A DNA stretch of 64,000 bases, taken from positions 2,108,001-2,172,000 of the forward strand of contig NC_016041.1 in the NCBI RefSeq assembly GCF_000226565.1, read 5' to 3'. The notes under the pieces are model-generated. The model worked only from the letters and a program-made list of their open reading frames with translations. It had not been told where the DNA came from and made no database searches. This document shows positions 46,546-56,644 of this stretch, in pieces. The position numbers and the translations under genes were made by a program. Origin of the DNA: Glaciecola nitratireducens FR1064 (GTDB taxonomy: Bacteria > Pseudomonadota > Gammaproteobacteria > Enterobacterales > Alteromonadaceae). Positions within the stretch are counted from its first letter, which is position 1. Every line of letters begins with the position of its first letter.

Positions 46546-47268
46546 ATGCTAGATAATCAACCATGTAGCCATTCCACACAAAGTGATAATCTGAGCATTG
46601 ATTTTGCCTCAGTGATGGCCGTTGCTGTGCATGATATGAAAAATTCATTAAGTTTGCTGATGCAAACAATAGAAGACCTGTCTAAGTCTTTGTCTCCAGC
46701 GCAGGACGAAAGCAGACAACAAATCGTCGATTTGCACTATGAGGCAAATCGAATGAACACTACCTTAGTTCAAATACTCTCACTTTACAGAGCGGAACTC
46801 GATTCCCTGCCCTTAAATATTGACGAATGCTTTATGGAAGACTTGGTATATGAATTAATTGAGTCTAATAAAACCTATACAAAGCAAAAAAATATTACCT
46901 GTATCGTGGACGTTGATAGTGAATTATCTTGGTTTACTGATAAGGATTTGTTATTTTTATTAATGAATGACGTATTGGTTAATGCAATCCGGTACGGTGC
47001 GAGTGAAATTAAAATTTCAACGCTTGTGGAAGATGGCTATCTTTGTATTACTGTTGAAGACAATGGTTCAGGCTATCCACAAAGAATGCTAGATATGTCA
47101 GACGCTGCGATGGAATCGTTGTGTGTAAGCGAAGGAAGAACAGGCTTAGGCTTATTCTTCGCAAGAATGATTGCACAGACACATAAAAACAAGAATCGAC
47201 AAGGAAGTATCAAACTGAGTAATAATAGCGTTACAGGCGGAAGTATATTTAAGGTACTATTGCCCTGA
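46546..47268 (+). CDS. Sensor-less soluble histidine kinase
   Basis: This 240-residue protein has a HisKA-like dimer helix with H29 in AVAVHDMKNSLSLLMQ, and an HATPase_c domain with the N box NDVLVNAIRYGAS, the G1 box VEDNGSGYP, the G2 box GRTGLGLFFARMIAQ, and GGSIFKVLLP. There is no membrane segment or sensor domain, so it is cytoplasmic and must get its signal from a partner. No response regulator gene is adjacent. An unknown membrane-anchored helical protein follows 35 bases later. Confidence 0.85.
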   Translation: MLDNQPCSHSTQSDNLSIDFASVMAVAVHDMKNSLSLLMQTIEDLSKSLSPAQDESRQQIVDLHYEANRMNTTLVQILSLYRAELDSLPLNIDECFMEDLVYELIESNKTYTKQKNITCIVDVDSELSWFTDKDLLFLLMNDVLVNAIRYGASEIKISTLVEDGYLCITVEDNGSGYPQRMLDMSDAAMESLCVSEGRTGLGLFFARMIAQTHKNKNRQGSIKLSNNSVTGGSIFKVLLP

Positions 47269-47303
47269 AGGATAAGTAACCGACTCCTAAACGGAAACCT
47301 ATA

Positions 47304-48065
47304 ATGTTCACAATTGTTATACTTTTGATCGCCATCGTTATCGTCGCAGGCATATCTGCGAGTGCTGTTCAACAGCACAAAGAGCGCAAAGAAGCAGCGA
47401 AGCGAGAGGAAGTTAGTCGTCAAAGAGCAATTATCGACGAGACCGAAAACGCACTCACGGCTGCCGGGCAAATGCCTGTTTCACAACAGCTCATTGCCAT
47501 CATTTTGCGAAGAATTCAGAATTCAATGAAGCAAAGTTTGCAGCAAAGCCCTAACCCAGATTTAAAACAGCGTTTGAATGACACCTCAGTGCTTTTAAAA
47601 AACATTGATTTAGCTGAACCGACTCCAGACCACAGTACATTCAAGCTTCCAGCCAATGACAAAGTGATTATCAAATACATTCAGGCAGTTAAGAAATTAC
47701 GAGTAATTTTGCGCTCTGAGCACGGGAAAGGAAATATCACACCTAAAGTATTCGCAGCGGAAGACAAAAGCCTAGAACGACTGCAGCTAAGGGTCAATAT
47801 AGAAACCTTACACAAGCGAACCGCAGACGCGATAACCGGTAACATGCAAGGCAGCGCAAGACAGTATATTGAAAAAGCAGTTGCTGCATTAAAAGCACAC
47901 AAACCACAGGACGAATATACAACGACACGGATCTCTGAATTCGAAAGTATGTTGAATAATTTAGAAACTGCAATGAAGGAAAGCAACTTAGCTGCAATTG
48001 CTATCGAAAAAGAAAAAGAAAGTGAGGACATTGATCAGCTATTCGGCCCTAAAAAGAAATGGTAG
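47304..48065 (+). CDS. Membrane-anchored helical protein of unknown function
   Basis: I cannot assign this 253-residue protein to a function. Residues 2-20 (FTIVILLIAIVIVAGISAS) form a single N-terminal anchor. The rest is strongly charged and helical, with coiled-coil stretches (HKERKEAAKREEVSRQRAII, RISEFESMLNNLETAMKES) and a C-terminus SEDIDQLFGPKKKW. It lies right behind the soluble kinase and may be its partner. I believe similar proteins occur in other Alteromonadales, but this is from memory only. Confidence 0.6.
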   Translation: MFTIVILLIAIVIVAGISASAVQQHKERKEAAKREEVSRQRAIIDETENALTAAGQMPVSQQLIAIILRRIQNSMKQSLQQSPNPDLKQRLNDTSVLLKNIDLAEPTPDHSTFKLPANDKVIIKYIQAVKKLRVILRSEHGKGNITPKVFAAEDKSLERLQLRVNIETLHKRTADAITGNMQGSARQYIEKAVAALKAHKPQDEYTTTRISEFESMLNNLETAMKESNLAAIAIEKEKESEDIDQLFGPKKKW

Positions 48066-48093
48066 CTTGCGGAGTTTTTGTACTTTCCATCAA

Positions 48094-48975
48094 TTAAGGA
48101 TTCAATTTTAGACTTTCAATGAAGGCCTGAGCGGCAAAGGATAAAGAACGGTCTTTTGGCGTTATTAGACCAACCCGCTTTATGATGTCCAAGCCCAACA
48201 CTTTTTTACTGATGCAGCCCTTTGCCTCCATTTGCTTTTGCACCATAGACGGCACAATAGCAATTCCCATTCCCGAATAAACCAAATTCCCAATAGTGCT
48301 AAATTGAGATGCTTCAACTGCAATGTTTATTTTTCGATCGCCGTTTATCAGTTTTTCGTCGACCCATTTACGGGTGGTAGAGCCCCTATTCATGCTTACA
48401 AAGGGATACTTAATAACGTCATCTAGTGTGAGCTCTGCGCCTACATTGAGTGCATGATCGGGTGGCATGATCACGACAAATTCATCATTAAACATCGGAT
48501 AAAAGTTTAATAGTTCATGTTCTTCCGGTTCGAATACAAAGCCCATTTCTGCCCTTTCACGCAACACACTCTCAATCACTAACTCCATCACCACATCATG
48601 TACTCTGATACTGATATTAGGTTGCGCGTAACCGAAGGAGGCCAATAAAGACGGCAATCTACCTTCAGCAAAGGACGGCATTGATGCTAGTGTCAATAAA
48701 CCTTTTTCAAGCGTAAAAAGCTGTTTCACATCGTAAAGTGCATTCTCCCAGTCGTCTAATAATCGTTTAGCAACGGGTAAAAAAGAAGCACCTTCAGGTG
48801 TCAATTTAACGCTTCTTGTCGAGCGACTAAAAAGAGCGCCTCCAAGCTGCATTTCCATCTTTTTAATTGCACTTGATAGTGCAGGTTGAGATATATGTCG
48901 CTTTTCTGCAGCTTCGGCAAATGACTGGTATTTTGCTAATTCAATAAAGGCTTGAAGATTTTTAATTGAAACCAT
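48094..48975 (-). CDS. LysR-type transcriptional regulator
   Basis: This 293-residue regulator has the N-terminal HTH (SIKNLQAFIELAKYQSFAEAAEKRHISQPALSSAIKKMEMQLG) followed by the LysR effector-binding fold. It stands divergent from scoAB with a 158-base AT-rich spacer, so it most likely controls that CoA-transferase operon, perhaps responding to an acyl metabolite. The effector is unknown. Confidence 0.88.
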   Translation of the reverse strand: MVSIKNLQAFIELAKYQSFAEAAEKRHISQPALSSAIKKMEMQLGGALFSRSTRSVKLTPEGASFLPVAKRLLDDWENALYDVKQLFTLEKGLLTLASMPSFAEGRLPSLLASFGYAQPNISIRVHDVVMELVIESVLRERAEMGFVFEPEEHELLNFYPMFNDEFVVIMPPDHALNVGAELTLDDVIKYPFVSMNRGSTTRKWVDEKLINGDRKINIAVEASQFSTIGNLVYSGMGIAIVPSMVQKQMEAKGCISKKVLGLDIIKRVGLITPKDRSLSFAAQAFIESLKLNP

Positions 48976-49133
48976 AATCGCACTCCTATTCCGTGATATA
49001 AACTAACGTACCAAGCTTCCTTTGGCTTTCGCATTAATAACTATTATTTATTAATACTGATAATAAATCAATTTTACAAATGTAACATCTTGGTAAATAA
49101 TATCTAACGAATAAACAACATAAGAGAGTACTC

Positions 49134-49838
49134 ATGGCTGGTTTTGATAAGGTAGTAACAAGCTACGCAGACGCGATGCATGGACTTGAAGATAACATGA
49201 CAATCATTGCAGGCGGATTTGGCCTGTGTGGCATTCCTGAAGGCTTAATTGCAGAAGTTAAGCGCATGGGAACCAAAGGACTCACTGTGGTATCCAACAA
49301 CTGTGGCGTTGATGGTTTCGGTCTTGGTGTTTTATTAGAAGACAAACAAATTAAGAAGATGGTCTCGTCATATGTTGGCGAAAACGCCCTATTTGAAAAA
49401 CAATTACTCAACGGCGAACTCGAAGTTGAACTAACGCCACAAGGAACACTCGCAGAAAAAATGCGAGCTGGCGGCGCTGGTATTCCTGCATTCTATACGG
49501 CTACTGGCTTCGGCACGCCAGTTGGCGAAGGTAAAGAGAGTCGTCAATTCAATGGCCGTGATTATATTCTTGAAGAGGCTATTACCGGTGACTTTGCAAT
49601 CGTAAAAGCATGGAAAGCCGACCGCTACGGTAACTGCATGTATAGACACACCGCGATGAATTTCAATCCAATGGCAGCAACAGCGGGCAAAATAACAGTG
49701 GTTGAAGTTGAAGAGATTGTGGAACCGGGTGAACTTGAGCCAAGTCAAATTCATACACCAGGCATCTATGTTGACCGTGTTATTCAAGGGTCATTCGAAA
49801 AACGTATCGAACGTTTAGTTACGTCAAAAGGAGCATAA
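49134..49838 (+). CDS. scoA: 3-oxoacid CoA-transferase subunit A
   Basis: This 234-residue alpha subunit of a class I CoA-transferase has the signature [16 protein letters not shown] near residues 22-37 and ends [16 protein letters not shown], with [17 protein letters not shown] and DRYGNCMYR in between. With subunit B it moves CoA from succinyl-CoA to acetoacetate, activating ketone bodies for thiolysis. Its stop is 2 bases before the scoB start region, so the two are translationally linked. Related AtoDA enzymes use acetyl-CoA and are a possible alternative. Confidence 0.92.
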   Translation: MAGFDKVVTSYADAMHGLEDNMTIIAGGFGLCGIPEGLIAEVKRMGTKGLTVVSNNCGVDGFGLGVLLEDKQIKKMVSSYVGENALFEKQLLNGELEVELTPQGTLAEKMRAGGAGIPAFYTATGFGTPVGEGKESRQFNGRDYILEEAITGDFAIVKAWKADRYGNCMYRHTAMNFNPMAATAGKITVVEVEEIVEPGELEPSQIHTPGIYVDRVIQGSFEKRIERLVTSKGA

Positions 49839-49840
49839 TC

Positions 49841-50500
49841 ATGGCATTAACAAGAGATCAAATTGCAATGCGCGTCGCTCAAGAATTCCAAGATGGCGAT
49901 TACGTGAACTTAGGCATTGGTATTCCTACTCTAGCAGCTAATTATGTTCCTAAACACATACAGGTTATGCTGCAGTCCGAAAACGGATTATTGGGAATGG
50001 GGCCTTATCCAACTGAGGATCAAGTAGACGCTGACATGATTAACGCTGGCAAAGAAACCGTAACGGCTTCGACCGGCGCCTCTATTTTCAATTCAGCAGA
50101 GAGCTTTGCGATGATCCGTGGCGGGCACGTCGACTTTACTGTCCTAGGCGCATTTGAAGTAGATGTCTCTGGCAGCATCGCATCGTGGATGATCCCGGGT
50201 AAGTTAATCAAAGGAATGGGCGGCGCAATGGATTTAGTTGCTGGCGCAAAGAATATCATTGTCACGATGACACATGCGGACAAACACGGCAATTCAAAAC
50301 TCCTACCATCATGCACACTGCCATTGACCGGTGTAAATTGCATTACACGGATCATTACAGATTTAGCGGTACTTGAGGTTAAGGACAACGCCTTTCATTT
50401 GAGAGAGCGCGCGCCTGGCGTCACTATTGATGAGATTAAAGAAAAAACAGCTGGAAAACTTGTCGTTGACGGTGATATCCCAGAGATGAAACTGAGCTAA
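49841..50500 (+). CDS. scoB: 3-oxoacid CoA-transferase subunit B
   Basis: This 219-residue beta subunit contains the catalytic glutamate in LQSENGLLGMGPYP, which forms the glutamyl-CoA thioester. It is preceded by NLGIGIPTLAANYVP, and GGHVDFTVLGAFEVD and IPGKLIKGMGGAMDLV follow. The C-terminal part LKDNAFHLRERAPG-like region is as in the family. It functions only with ScoA. A terminator lies 45 bases beyond its stop. Confidence 0.93.
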   Translation: MALTRDQIAMRVAQEFQDGDYVNLGIGIPTLAANYVPKHIQVMLQSENGLLGMGPYPTEDQVDADMINAGKETVTASTGASIFNSAESFAMIRGGHVDFTVLGAFEVDVSGSIASWMIPGKLIKGMGGAMDLVAGAKNIIVTMTHADKHGNSKLLPSCTLPLTGVNCITRIITDLAVLEVKDNAFHLRERAPGVTIDEIKEKTAGKLVVDGDIPEMKLS

Positions 50501-50544
50501 GTGGGAACACCCGCCTAATTATTGCTATTTTCTAGCTAGAATCT

Positions 50545-50578
50545 AACCCCGACAGTAATATGTTGGGGTTTTTCTTTT
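50545..50578 (+). terminator. Terminator after scoAB
   Basis: Ten-base arms (50545-50554 and 50561-50570, one G-T pair) followed by TTTCTTTT. Confidence 0.85.
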
Positions 50579-50632
50579 ATAACGGGTCTATTTCAAGGAT
50601 AATGCAAAGGAATTATTCAAAGAGGCTCTATC

Positions 50633-52000
50633 TTGTTATTTTCTGAACTCCCTATCGACAGTCGCGTACTGAAAGCGTTATCAATTATGCAAATTGAAAC
50701 GCTAACAGAAGTACAGCACAAAAGTATTCCCCATGCACTTATAGGCAAAGACGTTGTTGCTGGCGCAAAAACAGGTTCAGGAAAAACACTCGCATTCTTA
50801 GTGCCTGCGGTAAATCGTTTACTTACCAGCAGACCGCTCACAAAGGCCGACCCTAGAGCGATTATATTAGCGCCCACTCGTGAGCTTGCTAAACAAGTGT
50901 TCATGCAGGCTAAAAAGCTTACCGCCACTCAAAACATATCTGTAGCGTTAATCGTGGGCGGCGAAAACTATAACGATCAGGTGAAAATATTGCGTCAAAA
51001 CCCTGACATCATTGTCGGCACGGCAGGTCGAATTGCGGACCACATTAATGGCAAAAGTTTCTTCCTCAACGGAATCGAACTGTTGATATTAGATGAAGCA
51101 GATCGCATGCTTGAACTTGGCTTTTCGGAACAACTTGACCTAATTCATCGCTCTGCAAATCACCGCAAGCGTCAAACAATGATGTTTTCAGCAACAATCG
51201 ATAGCGCCGCGGTTCACGCTATGACTGAGAAAATGCTGAATGCTCCAGAACAAATTGTTATCGACAATGTTGCTATACCGCACGCTGACATTGAGCAAAA
51301 GTTCTTTTTGTCTGACGGTGTGACGCACAAAGACCAATTACTTCTAAAATCGTTGGTAATGGCAAATAGGACTCAAGCTATTGTGTTTACCGCGACGCGC
51401 GAAGACACCGGTCGTATTGCCAAACAGCTTGAAGATGAAGGCTTTGCAGCAGTTAGCCTGCATGGAGAATTAGCGCAAGGTCAACGCTCTAGCGTTATCA
51501 ACGCATTCTCTCGTGGCCTGCACACTGTTTTGGTTACCACCGACCTAGCTTCGCGTGGACTTGACCTATTAAATGTTGCTTTAGTGATCAATTACGATTT
51601 GCCTAAATTTGCAGACGAGTACATTCACCGTATAGGCCGCACTGGCAGAGCCGGTAATAAGGGCGTTGCAATCTCGTTTGTCAGCGGTAAAGACTGGCAT
51701 AGCTTTAGCGCAATCAAGTCGAAAATGCCTCAAGACTATTCGTTTTCTGAATATGAAGAATTGCCTGCTAAGTTTAAAGGACGACGTGCGTTCGTTGAGA
51801 AGAAAACCGAAAGCAAGGCAAGCGTGAAAGCAAAACCAAAAGCCATTAAGAACCCTGTTAAGAAGCGCGTAAGAACAATGGATGCTGTAGATACTGGCTT
51901 CATTCCTGTGAAGCGGAAAGCCAGAGTGGTTGTAGATGATGAAGATAACAGTACTGATTTAAACTTTGACACGGATACTGATAGCAAAACAGATATTTAA
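50633..52000 (+). CDS. DEAD-box ATP-dependent RNA helicase
   Basis: This 455-residue helicase has the Q motif, motif I AKTGSGKT, Ia PTRELA, II LDEADRM, III SAT (MFSATIDSA), IV-V (HGELAQGQRSSVINAF, TTDLASRGLDLL) and VI HRIGRTGRAG. The C-terminal 90 residues are Lys/Arg-rich and then acidic, a probable RNA-binding tail. It would remodel RNA, for example in ribosome assembly or cold adaptation. The start is TTG with AGAGG seven bases upstream. The subgroup (SrmB, RhlE or DeaD-related) is not clear. Confidence 0.9.
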   Translation: MLFSELPIDSRVLKALSIMQIETLTEVQHKSIPHALIGKDVVAGAKTGSGKTLAFLVPAVNRLLTSRPLTKADPRAIILAPTRELAKQVFMQAKKLTATQNISVALIVGGENYNDQVKILRQNPDIIVGTAGRIADHINGKSFFLNGIELLILDEADRMLELGFSEQLDLIHRSANHRKRQTMMFSATIDSAAVHAMTEKMLNAPEQIVIDNVAIPHADIEQKFFLSDGVTHKDQLLLKSLVMANRTQAIVFTATREDTGRIAKQLEDEGFAAVSLHGELAQGQRSSVINAFSRGLHTVLVTTDLASRGLDLLNVALVINYDLPKFADEYIHRIGRTGRAGNKGVAISFVSGKDWHSFSAIKSKMPQDYSFSEYEELPAKFKGRRAFVEKKTESKASVKAKPKAIKNPVKKRVRTMDAVDTGFIPVKRKARVVVDDEDNSTDLNFDTDTDSKTDI

Positions 52001-52211
52001 AGCAGATACAGCAACAATGACTGATTTTGTTGTGGTGACTAATGAGCGGCTGACGCTTATTGTGCAATGTGACCGCCTGAGCTAAGCACTCAGCTTCACA
52101 CCAAAAATTGTCCTCTGTTTGCGTTTTGTTTTTTACGTCAAGCCAGTAGCCTTTTTTGAAATTATTCCAGTATAAAAAATTCTCTTTAATTTAAATAGTG
52201 AGCTAAATATT

Positions 52212-53402
52212 ATGAGTCGTTCTTTTATTGGTAGTGCTCTGTCGAATAGCACAACAAAAGCCCTATTATTGGGCTCCGGTGAACTTGGTAAAGAAATTGC
52301 GATTGAATTACAGCGACTTGGTGTCGAAGTCATTGCTGCAGATAGCTATGCAAATGCACCTGCAATGCAGATAGCGCATTCTTCGTATGTCCTAAGTATG
52401 CTTGATGGAGAGCGTTTAGAGGAAATTATTCGAAAAGAAAAGCCTGACTTCATTATTCCTGAAGTTGAAGCTATTGCCACAGCGTCGCTTATAAAATTAG
52501 AGGCTGAGGGCTTTAATGTTGTGCCTAGTGCGCGCGCAACAAAGCTAACTATGGATAGAGAGGGGATCCGCCGCTTGGTCGCTGAAACGCTTTCGGTAAA
52601 AACCTCTCCTTATGTCTTTACTGATAGCAAAGACGAATACCTGCAAGCAGTAAAAGAAATTGGTATCCCTTGTGTTATTAAACCAGTGATGAGCAGTTCA
52701 GGCAAAGGACAAAGCATAATTAAGTCAGAAGCAGATTTAGAGTCTGCGTGGGCTTATTCCCAAGAAGGAGGTCGCAGCGGCGCCGGACGGGTAATTTTGG
52801 AAGGCTTTGTTCCGTTTGATTATGAAATTACATTACTAACCGTAAGTGCGGTTGATGGTATTCATTTTTGTGCCCCTATTGGCCACCGTCAGGAAAATGG
52901 TGACTATCGTGAATCTTGGCAACCCCAAATAATGTCAGATTTGGCATTACAAAAAGTGCAAGAAATAGCGACCAAGGTAGTTAAAGAATTGGGTGGACAC
53001 GGACTCTTTGGTATGGAGTTTTTTGTGAAAGACGATGAGGTCTACTTTAATGAAGTTTCTCCTCGCCCACACGATACAGGTTTGGTTACGCTTATGTCTC
53101 AAGACCTCTCTGAATTTGCTTTACACGTAAGAGCCATTCTAGGCTTGCCAATCGGGAAAATTACTCAATATGGACCAACAGCGTCCAGTGTCATTTTGGG
53201 TAATGGTCATTCTCAAGATATTAAGTTCGCCAACCTAAGCGAAGCTTTGGGTTTGGTCGCCGGCTCACAATTGCGCTTATTTGCTAAGCCAAATATCGCG
53301 GGTAAACGCAGATTAGGAGTCGCTATCGCGAGAGGCGACAGCACAGTGAAAGCAACTGAAAATGCTAAGTTGGTGTCAAGTAATGTTGAAGTGCTATATT
53401 AG
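52212..53402 (+). CDS. purT: Formate-dependent phosphoribosylglycinamide formyltransferase 2
   Basis: This 396-residue ATP-grasp enzyme makes formyl-GAR from GAR and formate in purine synthesis, independent of folate. It has the N-terminal [35 protein letters not shown] and the ATP-grasp loop [14 protein letters not shown]. Metal ligands sit in [24 protein letters not shown], and the C-terminal end is [14 protein letters not shown]. The length matches E. coli PurT (392). No purine riboswitch or PurR-type box was identified in the 210-base upstream spacer. Confidence 0.94.
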   Translation: MSRSFIGSALSNSTTKALLLGSGELGKEIAIELQRLGVEVIAADSYANAPAMQIAHSSYVLSMLDGERLEEIIRKEKPDFIIPEVEAIATASLIKLEAEGFNVVPSARATKLTMDREGIRRLVAETLSVKTSPYVFTDSKDEYLQAVKEIGIPCVIKPVMSSSGKGQSIIKSEADLESAWAYSQEGGRSGAGRVILEGFVPFDYEITLLTVSAVDGIHFCAPIGHRQENGDYRESWQPQIMSDLALQKVQEIATKVVKELGGHGLFGMEFFVKDDEVYFNEVSPRPHDTGLVTLMSQDLSEFALHVRAILGLPIGKITQYGPTASSVILGNGHSQDIKFANLSEALGLVAGSQLRLFAKPNIAGKRRLGVAIARGDSTVKATENAKLVSSNVEVLY

Positions 53403-53500
53403 ATAAATTAAGGATCAATTAGAGGGGCTACTTATCGCCCCCCTGCATTTGCATTCAGCTTATAAGAGCTCGGGAGAATTTTTAGAATAGATCGCCAGTC

Positions 53501-53749
53501 TTAATATTCCCACCAACCATCTTTCCACCATTCTAGAAACTCTTCAAAGTCGATATATCCATCATTATTACCATCAATGAGCGAAAAGCCTTCTTGGACG
53601 TTTCCCGCCTTTGTTTTTGGAGATAATATTGTTAATAACTCGATGAACTCACGAAGGTCAATTTGTCCGTTTAAATCTCTATCGAAAAAATCAAAGTCTT
53701 TTCTTATTTCAGCAATTTGTTCTGCTGTTAGTTTTTTATCTTGGCTCAT
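53501..53749 (-). CDS. Small two-EF-hand calcium-binding protein
   Basis: This 82-residue soluble protein is built of two canonical EF-hands. Loop 1 runs D23-x-D25-x-N27-G-Q29-I-D31-x-x-E34 and loop 2 D59-x-N61-x-D63-G-Y65-I-D67-x-x-E70, each flanked by helices (KDFDFF, REFIELL; EGFSLI, EEFLEWW). The pair resembles half a calmodulin. There is no signal peptide, so it should act in the cytoplasm, perhaps as a calcium sensor or buffer. The Trp-rich tail EWWKDGWWEY is unusual. It is a single gene with ATG preceded by GGATCGACG. Confidence 0.85.
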   Translation of the reverse strand: MSQDKKLTAEQIAEIRKDFDFFDRDLNGQIDLREFIELLTILSPKTKAGNVQEGFSLIDGNNDGYIDFEEFLEWWKDGWWEY

Positions 53750-53830
53750 CGTCGATCCTTCTGATCGTTTGACTTTATATAACTAAAGTTTACCCCTTTA
53801 GCCCCTTGAGTGTCTAGGAGAAATGCTGCG

Positions 53831-54829
53831 TTACTGTGCTTTTTGTTTGTTTTTCAATAGACTGCGAGCGCGCTGTTCTTCCGCTTTTTGCAGACGTTTC
53901 TGTTCTATGACTAATCGCGCCTCAGTTCCAACGTGTTCTTCATTTCGTTCCTTTGCAAGACGCACCTGCTTTTCGCGCTCTCTAAAACGTTCAATTTGGT
54001 CGTCGGTATGGGTTCCGAAACATTTAGGGCAACTTACGCCAGGCTCAAACTTGTCGCTTAACTTGTCTTCATCTGTTATTGGCAAGCGACAACCATAACA
54101 CTGGTCATATTCGCTCTTTTGCAAATCGTGGTTAACCGCAACGCGATTATCAAAGACGAAACAATCACCTTCCCACAAGGATTCCTCTTTAGGAACGTCT
54201 TCCAAATATTGCAAGATGCCGCCCTCTAAGTGGTAAACCTCATCAAAGCCCTGCTCTTTCAGATATGCAGTGGATTTTTCACACCGAATGCCGCCAGTAC
54301 AAAACATAGCAACTTTTTTGTGCTTAGCGGGATCAAGTTCCTTTGCTACATATGCTGGGAACTCTCTGAAGGTTTCAGTCTTAGGATTAACCGCGTACTT
54401 GAAGGTACCGATCTCAATTTCGTAATCGTTTCGGGTGTCTACCAAAGTCACCTCAGGATCAGAAATTAAATCGTTCCAGTCTTTTGGTTTGACGTAACTG
54501 CCGACGGTGCGTTTTGGATCTATGCCTTCGACACCCATCGTCACGATCTCTTTTTTAAGTTTCACCTTAGTACGATAAAATGGCTGTTCTTCATGCAGCG
54601 ACTCTTTATGTGAAATAGGGTTTATGCGCTCATCAGCATTCAAATAAGCAAGCAATTCATCAATTGCATTTCGAGCACCGGATACAGTGCCATTAATCCC
54701 TTCAGAGGCAAGCAGAATGGTGCCTTTAATTTGGCGTTCTTCCATAAATTGGCGAAGAGGCTCGCGTAATTCCTCAAAGTCACTAAGAGTGACAAACTTA
54801 TATAACGCACATACGATGTAGTTGTTCAT
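53831..54829 (-). CDS. trhO: tRNA uridine(34) hydroxylase, rhodanese-type
   Basis: This 332-residue enzyme (formerly YceA) hydroxylates U34 of certain tRNAs on the way to cmo5U. It has the N-terminal acylphosphatase-like part ([14 protein letters not shown]) and a rhodanese domain with the active-site Cys C177 in [18 protein letters not shown]-terminal Cys-rich extension ([14 protein letters not shown] and SCPKCFGTH) follows, likely binding zinc, and then a basic Arg/Lys/Glu-rich tail. The ATG at 54829 has AGGA at good spacing, so the 13 codons upstream in the longer frame are left out. Confidence 0.92.
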   Translation of the reverse strand: MNNYIVCALYKFVTLSDFEELREPLRQFMEERQIKGTILLASEGINGTVSGARNAIDELLAYLNADERINPISHKESLHEEQPFYRTKVKLKKEIVTMGVEGIDPKRTVGSYVKPKDWNDLISDPEVTLVDTRNDYEIEIGTFKYAVNPKTETFREFPAYVAKELDPAKHKKVAMFCTGGIRCEKSTAYLKEQGFDEVYHLEGGILQYLEDVPKEESLWEGDCFVFDNRVAVNHDLQKSEYDQCYGCRLPITDEDKLSDKFEPGVSCPKCFGTHTDDQIERFREREKQVRLAKERNEEHVGTEARLVIEQKRLQKAEEQRARSLLKNKQKAQ

Positions 54830-54944
54830 ATTTTTCCTTTTGCGGATTGGAACGTAAAACCAGAGCAAAATTGCGCGCGCAAGATAGCAGAAAAATGGTG
54901 TTTTTTCTATGCAAACTTAAATGAGCTTGATCTAGCTCAATAGC

Positions 54945-55448
54945 TTAACGCGCAAATTCAGACGCTTGGGGAATAAGATCGAATAACAGTGTCTCATCAA
55001 CTTGAATGGGTTTTTGTTCTGACTGACTATCGACATCTGCAGACATCACCGCATTTATGCGTTGCTTAGCATAGTAGTCCAGTCCATTAACCACTTCCTC
55101 ATCCAACCTCAAATGATTGTTGTGTTCAGATAAACCTTGCGGGAAAAAAGCGTTGAGCAGTTGCAGGGTACTATTGGCTTGAGAATCCACAGCCGCAGAA
55201 AATGACGCTTGCAGCTTGAAATCTTGCTTTGTGAACTGCAGTGCTGGATGTTTGTAATAATGTGATTCTATATCAGCATATACAATCTCATTCGTTGATT
55301 GTGCATCTGCGAATCGAGGAGTATGGCTTAGGTCCTTCTCCAGCATAGATAAATACAGATAAAACAAGCTTTTATCTGTATTTAGCGCTTTTACACTGCG
55401 GTTGAGCCGAAGCTGCTGCTCAATATGCGGTATGCTGACTTTATCCAT
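54945..55448 (-). CDS. Gammaproteobacterial protein of the VC2046/SO_2500 type
   Basis: This 167-residue protein has no known function. The N-terminal region QLRLNRSVKALNTDKSLFYLYLSMLEKDLSHTPRF resembles the small gammaproteobacterial family typified by VC2046 and SO_2500, although I make this match from memory. No signal or membrane segment is seen. It lies upstream of trhO on the same strand, 115 bases apart, and may share its promoter. Length fits the family (about 160). Confidence 0.55.
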   Translation of the reverse strand: MDKVSIPHIEQQLRLNRSVKALNTDKSLFYLYLSMLEKDLSHTPRFADAQSTNEIVYADIESHYYKHPALQFTKQDFKLQASFSAAVDSQANSTLQLLNAFFPQGLSEHNNHLRLDEEVVNGLDYYAKQRINAVMSADVDSQSEQKPIQVDETLLFDLIPQASEFAR

Positions 55449-55592
55449 TGCACAAGTAGTTTATTAAGTGGTAATTTGTTATCGTCACTTAAGTCATTTT
55501 ACTCAAGTTTTTAGTCATGGAAACGATAAAAAAGATACAACAAAAGCCGGTTGACATGACGTTAACTGCACAATTAGGTCACTCGTTTTTGC

Positions 55593-56621
55593 ATGGATAA
55601 ACTCGATTACGCCGACAAACGATGTTTGGTTGTCGAAGACAGACGCCCATTTCTGATGCTCCTTAAAGGTTTGCTAATGAGCCTCGGGGCGAAAAAAATT
55701 GATACAGAGTTAAGTGCAGAGTTAGCATTAAAAGCTTGTAAAAAAGTGTCGTACGACATTATTGTGTGCGACCTTCATTTAGGTAACGACAGAAAGAATG
55801 GCTTTGAATTCTTAGAAGAAATCAGAAAACTTCACCTTATCAGCCCTTCTGCAGTTTTTATCATGATAAGTGGCGATAGTGCGCGCTCTATGGTCTTAGG
55901 CTCCCTTGAAAAACAGCCAGATGACTATCTAATCAAGCCCTTTTCACAGGCGCAATTGAATTCCCGAATTACAAGAGCGAAGAACAGACGCATAACGCTC
56001 GCCTCTTTGTACAGTCTTATTGAGCATAAAAAATACGAACTGAGTATTGAAACGTGTAAGCACTTTCTCGATGTTGGCACTAGGTACACCGCAAATTGTA
56101 TACAAATACTAGTGCAATTATATTGGCTAACTAAGCAATATGATAAAGCAGAAAATGTACTACAAAAGCAACTTGATGAACGTTCAGTCCAATGGGCGTT
56201 AAGCGCTATGGCACGCACCCAATTGCTGAAAGAAAATTATATTGAAGCGATAGATTTAGCAAAGCAAGCAATCGATGCATCAAGAAATGACGTTGATTCA
56301 TACGATATTCTAGCCGAAGCTTACCTTCAAAACGGCATGCCCGACCAAGCCCTCAAATCCATAAAGGATGCACTCAGCCTTTCCCCTCTATCCATAGAAC
56401 GTCATTACAACGTTTGTAAAATCGCTAGAGTCAACGACGACTATGAAACCGCTATGCACTCCTCACAGGCAATTTTTGAGTTGTCTCAGCGCTCAGTCCA
56501 TCGCAACGTAAATCATATGTGCAGCTATATTCGCAGCATACTTGACGCCGCAGAACATGCCGACAATAAGAAAGACGGAAATAGGCTAAAGCAAGACGCA
56601 ATATACGCGATAAAAAAATAA
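55593..56621 (+). CDS. Response regulator with TPR repeats, N-terminal part of a split gene
   Basis: This frame gives 342 residues. A receiver domain (1-125) has E15/D16, phospho-acceptor D60 in IIVCDLHLG, S93 and K115 in LIKPF. TPR-like helix pairs follow from about 150 to 340 (CIQILVQLYWLTKQYDKAE, DSYDILAEAYLQNGMPDQALKSIK). Homologues that I recall in Alteromonadales are about 530-550 residues in a single chain. Here the frame ends at A_AAA_AAA followed by TAA (56612-56621), and the missing C-terminal part continues in the -1 frame. It may be made whole by frameshifting or slippage, or may be broken. No DNA-binding output domain is present. Confidence 0.85.
   Translation: MDKLDYADKRCLVVEDRRPFLMLLKGLLMSLGAKKIDTELSAELALKACKKVSYDIIVCDLHLGNDRKNGFEFLEEIRKLHLISPSAVFIMISGDSARSMVLGSLEKQPDDYLIKPFSQAQLNSRITRAKNRRITLASLYSLIEHKKYELSIETCKHFLDVGTRYTANCIQILVQLYWLTKQYDKAENVLQKQLDERSVQWALSAMARTQLLKENYIEAIDLAKQAIDASRNDVDSYDILAEAYLQNGMPDQALKSIKDALSLSPLSIERHYNVCKIARVNDDYETAMHSSQAIFELSQRSVHRNVNHMCSYIRSILDAAEHADNKKDGNRLKQDAIYAIKK
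56612..56621 (+). promoter_or_regulatory. Slippery heptamer A_AAA_AAA with stop codon
   Basis: Zero-frame codons are ATA AAA AAA TAA. The seven A form a -1 slippery heptamer right before the stop. A shift of -1, or one extra A in the transcript, leads straight into the next frame (AAA AAA ATA AAA TTA), which is open to 57241. The same signature would arise from one missing A in the sequence. Confidence 0.5.
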
Positions 56622-56644
56622 AATTAGACGCTAACTCATCAATT

